Origin: Acetobacter sp. 46_36
GTDB lineage: Bacteria; Pseudomonadota; Alphaproteobacteria; RF32; CAG-239
Direction of reading: 5' to 3'
Length of the DNA stretch: 20,194 bases
Assembly (NCBI GenBank): GCA_001917135.1
Contig: MNTT01000011.1
Span: 1 to 20,194, forward strand
Under the pieces are notes generated by a model. It saw nothing but the letters and a program-made list of their open reading frames with translations, had not been told where the DNA came from and ran no database searches. Positions 1 through 5,376 of this stretch are shown here, one piece after another; the stretch's first letter is position 1, and each line of letters begins with the position of its first letter. Both the position numbers and the translations under genes were made by a program.

Positions 1-117
1 ATCCAAGTCATCAATATTGAGTTCACTATCAATATCAAATGGATTCTTTCTTTTCTTTTTTCTCTTAAATTCATCTTGTTCTAATGAATCTAAAGCAAAG
101 TCACTATACATCCCCAT
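1..117 (-). CDS. N-terminus of an unrecognised charged protein (partial)
   Basis: The minus strand is open from an ATG at 117 (or the in-frame ATG at 111) to the window edge. The reading begins MGMYSDFALDSLEQDEF, continues with a Lys/Arg-rich patch and then an acidic Asp-rich segment. An in-frame TGA lies just upstream of the start. A weak Shine-Dalgarno-like GAAAG sits about 9 nt before the ATG at 117. The DNA is clearly more AT-rich than the rest of the window. A promoter-like pair and two terminator-like hairpins precede it on the same strand. About 38 residues are visible and I do not recognise the family. The alternating basic and acidic low-complexity composition fits a disordered N-terminus. 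It could be a mobile-element or phage gene given the base composition and the adjoining tRNA, but that is inference. Confidence 0.5.
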   Translation of the reverse strand, partial: MGMYSDFALDSLEQDEFKRKKKRKNPFDIDSELNIDDLD

Positions 118-151
118 AGAGATATTCTTTCAAAAAATAAAATTTAAAAAC

Positions 152-182
152 AAAAAGAGCTACGACCGAAAAGCCATAGCTC
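152..182 (-). terminator. Terminator-like hairpin ahead of the partial gene
   Basis: On the minus strand GAGCTATGGCT and GGTCGTAGCTC pair as an 11-bp stem (three G-U wobbles) around a TTTC loop, followed directly by TTTTT. It has no T tract on the plus strand, so it should work only on minus-strand transcripts. It lies between the promoter at 251-279 and the gene starting at 117, so it may be an attenuator or the end of a small RNA. Confidence 0.6.
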
Positions 183-184
183 AC

Positions 185-209
185 AAAAAAAGCCCTCAAA
201 AGAGAGCCT
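185..209 (-). terminator. Second terminator-like hairpin in the same leader
   Basis: On the minus strand AGGCTCTC and GAGGGCT form a 7-bp stem with one bulged G around a TTTT loop, followed by a run of T. It stands immediately upstream of the hairpin at 152-182, giving two consecutive intrinsic-terminator shapes in one leader. Confidence 0.45.
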
Positions 210-250
210 ATATGGCAAAAATCCATAAACAAATTTCCACCATACAGTAA

Positions 251-279
251 CTAATATACTACTATGACACAGTTGTCAA
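251..279 (-). promoter_or_regulatory. Candidate sigma-70 promoter for the leader or partial gene
   Basis: The minus strand shows a perfect -35 TTGACA (279 to 274), a 17-bp spacer and a -10 TATTAG (256 to 251). The implied transcript starts near 244 and runs through both hairpins towards the gene beginning at 117. The -10 is imperfect. Confidence 0.45.
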
Positions 280-317
280 GAAGTGGGAAGAAAGAAATAA
301 AAACAAATTTTTAAAAT

Positions 318-349
318 AAAAAAACGACAGAAAACATACTCTCTGCCGT
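318..349 (-). terminator. Intrinsic terminator of tRNA-Gln
   Basis: On the minus strand ACGGCAGA pairs with TCTGTCGT (8 bp, one G-U), followed by a run of seven T. It begins 13 nt after the CCA end of the tRNA. Confidence 0.75.
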
Positions 350-362
350 GCATCTCTGAAGT

Positions 363-436
363 TGGCTGCTTCACCTGGATTCGAACCAAGATTAACGGAG
401 TCAGAGTCCGCTGTCCTACCATTAGACGATGAAGCA
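363..436 (-). tRNA. tRNA-Gln (anticodon CTG)
   Basis: The minus strand folds into a complete cloverleaf. The acceptor stem is TGCTTCA/TGAAGCA, the D arm contains TCTAATGGTAGGA, and the anticodon stem GCGGA/TCCGT encloses the loop CTCTGAC with anticodon CTG. The T arm is CTTGG-TTCGAAT-CCAGG, followed by discriminator G and an encoded CCA. The anticodon assigns it to Gln (CAG codons). The terminal U1 and weak first pair are typical of bacterial tRNA-Gln. It has its own promoter and terminator and so appears to be a single-gene transcription unit. Confidence 0.95.
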
Positions 437-454
437 ATCTCAAGCAACGACCCA

Positions 455-483
455 TTCATAATACGCTTTATTTTAAGTGTCAA
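455..483 (-). promoter_or_regulatory. Promoter of tRNA-Gln
   Basis: On the minus strand there is a perfect -35 TTGACA (483 to 478), a 17-bp spacer and a -10 TATGAA (460 to 455). This puts the transcription start about 12 nt before the mature tRNA 5' end at 436. Confidence 0.65.
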
Positions 484-608
484 TACTTTTTCTTATAATT
501 TTCCTCAAAATCTGATTGCAAAAAAGAAAAACGCCGCTTATTTTGAAAAAACATAATATACAAGCCGCAAAATCCGCAGGGATGTCGTAGCAGCAAAAGG
601 AGGTAACC

Positions 609-980
609 ATGTCTGATGGTGTTAGCGCATCAATGTTTAAAAAACTGAAAGATTTTTTAATCGGCAGAAAAGCCGGAGATATAACGCCGGCAGAAGCGCA
701 CAAGATTCAAAAAGCGTCGTATGCACTGGCGCATACGGAGGTAAAAAAACGCTTTTCTCCGAGTTACGAAAGCATGGTGTCCGGTTTGGACAGCGAAGAA
801 AAGCAGATATTTGAAGGCACGGCCTGGTATCTGGCTAAAATTGCGGAAAACAAGCCCAAATACCAGCAGGCTATTGTGGAAATTCTTGAGGCCAAAATTG
901 CCGAAAAAGGTATTAATCCCGAATTTCGTGAATATTTAAAGCTGCAGGTGCAAAATATTTTATCAAAAAACAACTTATAA
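609..980 (+). CDS. Small hypothetical protein (123 aa)
   Basis: An ATG at 609 follows a near-perfect AAGGAGG 6 nt upstream, so this is very likely a real gene. The product is a soluble, highly charged, mostly helical protein of 123 residues with no signal peptide, membrane segment or Cys motif. I do not recognise the family. A central segment around residues 57-75 (LDSEEKQIFEGTAWYLAKI) and a helical C-terminal half suggest a small helical bundle. It stands alone between the divergent tRNA-Gln unit and the cold-shock gene. The promoter of the latter starts 15 nt after its stop and I saw no intrinsic terminator in that gap. Confidence 0.75.
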   Translation: MSDGVSASMFKKLKDFLIGRKAGDITPAEAHKIQKASYALAHTEVKKRFSPSYESMVSGLDSEEKQIFEGTAWYLAKIAENKPKYQQAIVEILEAKIAEKGINPEFREYLKLQVQNILSKNNL

Positions 981-994
981 ATGAATATTGCCTA

Positions 995-1022
995 TTGACT
1001 ATAAAATTAATGGTATTATAAA
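995..1022 (+). promoter_or_regulatory. Promoter of the cold-shock gene
   Basis: A -35 TTGACT (995-1000), a 16-bp spacer and a -10 TATAAA (1017-1022) predict a start near 1029, giving a leader of about 55 nt before the ATG at 1085. Confidence 0.55.
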
Positions 1023-1030
1023 TATGGTTT

Positions 1031-1050
1031 GTCAGGAATAAAATCCTGAC
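1031..1050 (+). promoter_or_regulatory. Hairpin in the cold-shock mRNA leader
   Basis: GTCAGGA (1031-1037) pairs perfectly with TCCTGAC (1044-1050) around a 6-nt AT-only loop. It sits at the predicted 5' end of the cold-shock mRNA and lacks a T tract, so it is not a terminator. mRNA-stabilising or temperature-responsive leader structure is known for cspA-type genes. That role here is inference. Confidence 0.4.
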
Positions 1051-1084
1051 GGAGTAGGTGTAACTATTGAAGATAGGAGATAAT

Positions 1085-1288
1085 ATGACAACAGGAACTG
1101 TTAAATGGTTTAATTCACGTAAAGGTTATGGCTTTATTCAACCTGAAAACGGCGGCAAGGATGTATTTGTCCATATTACGAAACTGGAAGAAAAAGGTTT
1201 GCGTAAGCTGTACGAAGGACAGCGCGTCAGCTATGAAATTTATGATGACCGCGGCCGTACGGCAGCCGGCGCCATCGAAATATTGTAA
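1085..1288 (+). CDS. Cold-shock domain protein (CspA family)
   Basis: The 67-residue product is a single five-stranded cold-shock domain that binds single-stranded nucleic acid and acts as an RNA chaperone or antiterminator in the cytoplasm. Visible landmarks are the N-terminal GTVKWFNSRKGYGFI, the RNP1 motif KGYGFI (residues 13-18) and RNP2 VFVHI (27-31). The length matches the family (65-70 aa). I choose the ATG at 1085, which is preceded by AGGAGA at a normal distance; an alternative start 18 nt upstream would add six residues absent from the family. The gene has its own promoter and leader hairpin and ends in an intrinsic terminator. Such genes are multicopy, so I give no paralogue letter. 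Confidence 0.95.
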   Translation: MTTGTVKWFNSRKGYGFIQPENGGKDVFVHITKLEEKGLRKLYEGQRVSYEIYDDRGRTAAGAIEIL

Positions 1289-1313
1289 TCGTTGGCAAGA
1301 GCCGTTTTCAAAA

Positions 1314-1341
1314 AGCCGTCCTTTGCAGGGCGACTTTTTTT
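1314..1341 (+). terminator. Intrinsic terminator after the cold-shock gene
   Basis: AGCCGTCCT (1314-1322) pairs with AGGGCGACT (1327-1335), with one C-A mismatch and one G-U, around TTGC, followed by a run of seven T. The opposite strand also has a T run after the stem (1310-1314), so it may work in both directions. Confidence 0.7.
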
Positions 1342-1729
1342 ATATCCGTATGAAAGGCTGCGAACGTCTGATATTAGGGAGCCTTTTCGTTTTTGCCCGT
1401 TCGACGTATCGTATCGCCTGTAGCATTACCTTGCCATATTCATTTGTGGTGTTGCCCGGTCGCATCATCTGCTCGCGGGGCATTTTTTGCCGTATTGAAG
1501 CTCTGCCCGTCGGTACTTTTGCCGCATTAGCCGCCGTATTGCTTGTCGCATTTGTAATATCTGGCAGATTTCTGTTTACATCTCGTAAAAACTTTGCTAA
1601 AAATCCAAAAACTGATATCGGTTCTGCTGCATCCGGCGGCAGATAAGATATGTAGTATTGCCTGCCGGAAAGTAGGCGTCGTAAACTGGCATCGCAAGCT
1701 GGTATTGGTTTTATAAGCGGCAGGCGCAA
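1340..1729 (-). other. 410-bp stretch without a convincing gene; possible minus-strand ORF or remnant
   Basis: Between the cold-shock terminator and the ABC exporter (1342-1751) no plus-strand gene is evident. The minus strand is open for 129 codons (1729 to 1340), ending beside a terminator that could serve both strands. Against it, the only full-length start is a TTG with no visible Shine-Dalgarno, the stop lies only 22 bp from the start of the divergent ABC gene, and the codons include many ATA, CGA and AGA unlike the neighbours. The predicted product is basic, contains no membrane helix, and I do not recognise it. It may be a decayed gene. The region must also contain the promoter of the ABC exporter, which I could not place. 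AAAGGCT and AGCCTTT (about 1352-1385) could form a loose 7-bp hairpin. Confidence 0.25.
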
Positions 1730-1751
1730 AAATTATCTGTTAGGAAGACTT

Positions 1752-3521
1752 ATGTTTCAAAAGCTGAAAGCAAAATTTTTAAATTTGAACCTCATTGTCA
1801 ATTACCGCAAGATCTTACCGTATGTCAAACCGTATTGGGGGCGGGCGCTGACGGCCGTACTGATAACGATTCCGATTGGGTCGATGGATGCGGTGATTGC
1901 CTGGGCGCTAAAACCATATATGGATGTTGTTATGGTTGAAAAAAATACAATGGGCTCTTCAACGTTTTTGATACCGCTGTTGATAATTGTATTCAGCCTG
2001 CTCCAGAGCCTGCTGACGTACAGCGCGACATATTTAAATACCTGGGTCGGCCAGCGTATTGCCATGGATGTTAAAAAGAAGTTGTTTTACAAGCTGATGC
2101 ACTACAATGCCTCTTTTTTTGATAAAAACACGTCCGGAGACATCATCTTTCGTTTTAACAATGACGTGGATGCCGCCTGCAGCGGTCTTTTGAATAATAT
2201 GAAACTTTTCACGACCCGCCTTTTTTCGTCGCTGTCCTTAATAGCCGTCCTGTTTTATAATTCCTGGCAGCTGGCGATTGTGGCAACGGTTGTGCTGCTC
2301 GGAGCTCTGTTCCCGCTGACCCGCGTACGCAAAAGGATTAAGTCGCTGATGGACAAGTCTGTGTTTTCCGGTTCGGCAGTCATGACGCATTTTAATGAGA
2401 CATACAGCGGCAACCGCATTATCTCCTCTTATAATTTGTATGAATATCAGAATGCCCGTTTTTGTACGACGCTGGACAGCGTGTTTAAAATCGGAATGAA
2501 AATGATTCAGCGCACCGGAATGTTGTCGCCGTTAATGCACTTTATCGTATCGTTCGGCATCGCCGCAGTTATCTGGCTCGGGTCGTACCTGATTGTAACG
2601 CACCAGATAACGGCCGGCAGTTTCGTTTCTTTTATTGCCGCGCTGATTATGCTGTATAATCCGATAAAGAGTATCGGCAACAACTTTAACAGCGTCCAAA
2701 TGGCGTTGATGGCGATGGAACGTGTGTTCGGCGTTTTGGAACGGACGCCGGAAATCGTTAATTGCGAGGCTCCGAAATTGCTGCCGACCCCGAAAGACTG
2801 CATCGAATACAAAGATGTCTGCTTCTCGTATGTCAAAGGCAAAACCGTGCTCGACCACATTAACCTGAAAATAAAAATCGGCGAAACCATTGCTTTTGTC
2901 GGCAATTCCGGCGGCGGTAAAACCACGCTGGTCAATCTGTTACCCCGATTCTATGACGTAACCGGCGGCAAGGTAATGATAGACGGCGTAGACATCCGCG
3001 AGCTGGATATCGATTCTCTGCGGGATAAAATTGCCATCGTCTTTCAGGATAATTTCCTTTTCGGCGGCACGATTCGCGATAATATCCTTCTCGGTAAGGA
3101 AGATGCTTCGGGCGAAGAGATTGCCAATGCCGTAAAATGCGCCTGCCTTGATGAGTTTATCAATACGCTGGACAAAGGTCTGGATACGGAAATCGGCGAA
3201 CGCGGCGTCCTGCTTTCCGGCGGACAGAAACAGCGGATTGCGATTGCCCGTGCTTTCATCAAAAATGCGCCGATAGTTATTTTGGACGAGGCGACTTCCG
3301 CGCTGGATAACAAGTCGGAAGCAATCGTGCAGCAGGCGATAGAAAACCTTATGGCAGACCGTACGGTGTTTATCATTGCTCATCGGCTTTCGACTGTGCG
3401 CAATGCGGATAAAATCGTTGTGGTCAATTATGGAAAAATTGCAGAAATCGGCACGCATGAGGAATTGATAGACAGGCCGAACGGCATTTACGCATCGTTG
3501 TACCACACGCAGCTGCATTGA
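1752..3521 (+). CDS. MsbA-like ABC exporter (fused permease and ATPase)
   Basis: This 589-residue half-transporter should act as a homodimer in the inner membrane, exporting a lipid or other hydrophobic substrate. MsbA-type proteins flip lipid A core; the substrate here cannot be read from sequence. The membrane domain spans about residues 25-320, with hydrophobic segments near 33-55, 72-95, 158-186 and 262-300. The ATPase domain spans about 348-589: Walker A GNSGGGKT (384-391), Q-loop Gln432, signature LSGGQ (488-492), Walker B IVILDEATSALD (508-519) and switch His544 in IIAHRLSTV. The Walker A has GGG where GSG is usual. The ATG at 1752 follows AGGAAG at good spacing. Length and domain order are normal for the family. 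It is a monocistronic plus-strand gene, followed by a tandem repeat block rather than a clear terminator. Confidence 0.9.
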   Translation: MFQKLKAKFLNLNLIVNYRKILPYVKPYWGRALTAVLITIPIGSMDAVIAWALKPYMDVVMVEKNTMGSSTFLIPLLIIVFSLLQSLLTYSATYLNTWVGQRIAMDVKKKLFYKLMHYNASFFDKNTSGDIIFRFNNDVDAACSGLLNNMKLFTTRLFSSLSLIAVLFYNSWQLAIVATVVLLGALFPLTRVRKRIKSLMDKSVFSGSAVMTHFNETYSGNRIISSYNLYEYQNARFCTTLDSVFKIGMKMIQRTGMLSPLMHFIVSFGIAAVIWLGSYLIVTHQITAGSFVSFIAALIMLYNPIKSIGNNFNSVQMALMAMERVFGVLERTPEIVNCEAPKLLPTPKDCIEYKDVCFSYVKGKTVLDHINLKIKIGETIAFVGNSGGGKTTLVNLLPRFYDVTGGKVMIDGVDIRELDIDSLRDKIAIVFQDNFLFGGTIRDNILLGKEDASGEEIANAVKCACLDEFINTLDKGLDTEIGERGVLLSGGQKQRIAIARAFIKNAPIVILDEATSALDNKSEAIVQQAIENLMADRTVFIIAHRLSTVRNADKIVVVNYGKIAEIGTHEELIDRPNGIYASLYHTQLH

Positions 3522-3560
3522 TGAAAATGCGGAGTTCTGCATACTGATGCAGCCGCTCCG

Positions 3561-3682
3561 GGCTTTGCGTTTCTGCACACGCTCTCTGCGTTTCTGCACA
3601 CGCTCTCTGCGTTTCTGCACCGCTCTCTGCATTTTTGCACCGCTCTCTGCGTTTCTGCACACGTTCCCTGCATCTCAGTACA
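3561..3682 (+). repeat. Short tandem repeats after the ABC exporter gene
   Basis: About five to six imperfect copies of an 18-21 bp unit related to CGCTCTCTGCGTTTCTGCAC lie 40-160 bp after the exporter stop. The 3' copies diverge. Minus-strand reading frames through it give monotonous Arg/Glu/Gln-rich peptides without a Shine-Dalgarno sequence, so I treat it as non-coding. The rest of the 3522-3773 gap shows only the Shine-Dalgarno region of the next gene. Confidence 0.85.
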
Positions 3683-3773
3683 TGCTCGCGATGTTCGGTT
3701 TCGTTCGCGACGGTTTGCGTCCTGTTTGAGATTGGCAGCAGTCAAATCAACCTGATATTTGAAAGGAAAGAAA

Positions 3774-4115
3774 ATGCCTTATTTAACTGTATATACGAAT
3801 GTTGAGTTCAAAAATGGTGCCGCCCTTGCAGAGGAAGCCTCAGAGTTGACAGCCCGCGTTTTAGGAAAACCCGTCGGCTATGTCGTTGCCAATTTTATAT
3901 ATAATCCGAATATGGCGTTTGGCGGCAGTGCGGCGGCCAAGGGGGCTTTGGCGGAATTGAAGTCCATCGGGCTGGGCGGCAAGGATGCCTTTATTGGCGA
4001 ACTGACAGCATTTCTTGCTGCGCATTTGGGAATTGCCGAAGAACGGAATATTAATATTGCCCTGGTGGATTCTCCTGCGGCTCAAACGGCTTGTAACGGA
4101 AAGGCTTTGGGCTAA
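3774..4115 (+). CDS. MIF-family tautomerase
   Basis: The 113-residue product belongs to the macrophage migration inhibitory factor / D-dopachrome tautomerase family, trimeric cytosolic proteins that tautomerise keto-enol substrates through an N-terminal proline. After Met removal the chain begins PYLTVYTN, supplying the catalytic Pro1. Other family landmarks are GKP near residue 32 (equivalent to Lys32), NMAFGGS at 46-52 and SIG at 64-66, and the length matches the 114-115 residues of MIF. I choose the ATG at 3774 because only this start places Pro next to Met, and GAAAGGAAAG precedes it. An in-frame TTG 15 nt upstream would bury the proline. Bacterial MIF-like proteins occur in some host-associated species and marine cyanobacteria. 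A role in host interaction is inference, and the substrate is unknown. Confidence 0.88.
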   Translation: MPYLTVYTNVEFKNGAALAEEASELTARVLGKPVGYVVANFIYNPNMAFGGSAAAKGALAELKSIGLGGKDAFIGELTAFLAAHLGIAEERNINIALVDSPAAQTACNGKALG

Positions 4116-4366
4116 AAACTACCGAACGCCCTCGCTTCTTTCGTTTGTAACCCGGCATTCGGATTCCCGCCTGTGGCTTCGTTTCCTTGTAGCGTTGAAA
4201 ATATTTGCCGGCCATTAGGAAAATATTAATTTTTTTCGCTTACTATAACAACCAAGTTTAGTACTGTTTCGACGTAATAAACTTTTAGGTAATCAGCCTT
4301 AGCTATAACTTTCGTTAGATATATGACTATTTACATAATTGAGTAAAAGGCATTTTTGATGTAAAG

Positions 4367-4379
4367 TAAACACTGTTTA
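4367..4379. promoter_or_regulatory. 13-bp palindrome upstream of the pilin gene
   Basis: TAAACACTGTTTA is a perfect inverted repeat with a single central base, ending 26 bp before the pilin ATG. Its position suggests a possible operator. The rest of the 290-bp gap (4116-4405) is AT-rich; I see a weak stem (AATATTT/AAATATT near 4202-4229) followed by T residues that might end the tautomerase transcript, and no gene. Confidence 0.3.
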
Positions 4380-4405
4380 AGGTACTTATATTTAGGAGAA
4401 TTAAT

Positions 4406-5056
4406 ATGAGAGTTAATGAACAAGGTCGTTCGATGATTGAAATGCTCGGCGTTTTGGCTATCGTGGGCGTTCTGTCCGTTGGTGGTATCGCCGGTTATTC
4501 AAAAGCAATGGCCAAATTTAAAACCAATAAAGTTATTGACCAGATTAACACGATTTCCACAAACGTTAGAACCCTGTATTCTTCGCAGAGAAACTATGGT
4601 GGTTTGAACAACGGTACGGCTATCAGAATGGCATTAATTCCGAGTGAAATGTATGCGGCAAGCAATAAGAGTGCTTCTGGTTCTGGTGTTGAAGTTACAA
4701 ACGCTTTCGGTGGTAACCTCTATATTCATTCAGTAAATCAGGGAACCGGTACTGACAACGCGTATATAATTGCTGTTGACGCTTTGCCGAAAACCGCTTG
4801 CGTTTCTATCGCCACCACTGACTGGGGCGGGGATTCCGGCTCCGGTTTGGTCGCCATGCAAATTAAAACATTGGGTGGTGATGAAACAGCAGATAGCTTA
4901 ACGGATTTAAATGAGGATATTGATACAAGTGGCACAGTGGCTGCTGCTGGTAACGTTATCGCTGTTCCAGGATCTGACACTACTACGCCTTTGTCAATCG
5001 CTAATGCTGAAATGGCATGCGGTGATTTGAACGGTGTCGTTTGGAAGTTCCAATAA
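4406..5056 (+). CDS. PilS-like type IV pilin or pseudopilin
   Basis: The 216-residue product has a class III (prepilin) signal: a seven-residue leader MRVNEQG, cleavage after Gly7, then RSMIEMLGVLAIVGVLSVGG with the conserved Glu at mature position 5 (Glu12) and a hydrophobic assembly helix to about residue 30. The amphipathic helix continues to about residue 60. The globular part contains NAFGG (99-103) and two cysteines (Cys132, Cys205) that could form the C-terminal disulfide loop typical of pilins. This pattern best fits the PilS-type (type IVb-like) pilins. Mature position 1 is Arg rather than the usual Phe or Met. AGGAGA precedes the ATG and a strong terminator follows, so it is expressed alone. 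No pilus assembly genes are in the window. Surface-exposed fibre subunit is the likely role. Confidence 0.8.
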   Translation: MRVNEQGRSMIEMLGVLAIVGVLSVGGIAGYSKAMAKFKTNKVIDQINTISTNVRTLYSSQRNYGGLNNGTAIRMALIPSEMYAASNKSASGSGVEVTNAFGGNLYIHSVNQGTGTDNAYIIAVDALPKTACVSIATTDWGGDSGSGLVAMQIKTLGGDETADSLTDLNEDIDTSGTVAAAGNVIAVPGSDTTTPLSIANAEMACGDLNGVVWKFQ

Positions 5057-5077
5057 TAAAATCGCACTTTATAGCGT

Positions 5078-5108
5078 AAAAAGAGGCGTCTTTAAGGCGT
5101 CTCTTTTT
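5078..5108 (+). terminator. Strong intrinsic terminator of the pilin gene
   Basis: AAAAAGAGGCGTC (5078-5090) pairs with GGCGTCTCTTTTT (5096-5108) as a 13-bp stem with two G-U wobbles around TTTAA, ending in TTTTT. Confidence 0.85.
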
Positions 5109-5223
5109 ATTTGTGCTGTATCTTTCTTTCTATGATGCTGCGTAACTGCCGCAGCTTTCCCTTTGCTTATATCGCACTGTACAGCCACGAGTACCGGACG
5201 CCGAAAACCGGGCGCCGGAAACC

Positions 5224-5376
5224 GCCATTTCACCTAATCCGCGCACAAGGAACACACTTACTTATACACTGATACGACACCGAATGGCTCTTCTTCACCT
5301 AATCCGCGCACAAGCAACACCCCCGTTTATACGCCGGTTCCTACATCAAATGGCGCCATTTCACCTAATCTGCGTA
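5224..5376 (+). repeat. 65-66 bp direct repeats reaching the der stop codon
   Basis: The core TTCACCTAATCCGCGCAC occurs near 5229 and 5294, and a third version TTCACCTAATCTGCGTAC lies at 5360. The spacing is 65 and 66 bp. Flanking words (ATGGCGCCATTT, CACAAG-AACAC) are partly shared. The third copy contains the stop codon and last three codons of der on the minus strand, so the first two look like duplicated der 3' ends. The rest of the 5109-5364 gap shows no gene. Confidence 0.75.

Noticed and set aside
1128..1646. 172-codon plus-strand frame overlapping the cold-shock gene
   Set aside because: It is another frame of the cold-shock gene continuing through its terminator, with no Shine-Dalgarno sequence and a composition typical of a shadow frame.
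3561..3682. CRISPR array
   Set aside because: Units are directly adjacent with no unique spacers, and no cas genes are nearby.
2940..3745. Long minus-strand frames with Arg/Glu/Gln-rich repeats opposite and after the ABC exporter
   Set aside because: They arise from the tandem repeat and the antisense of the exporter; no ribosome binding site and no protein-like complexity.
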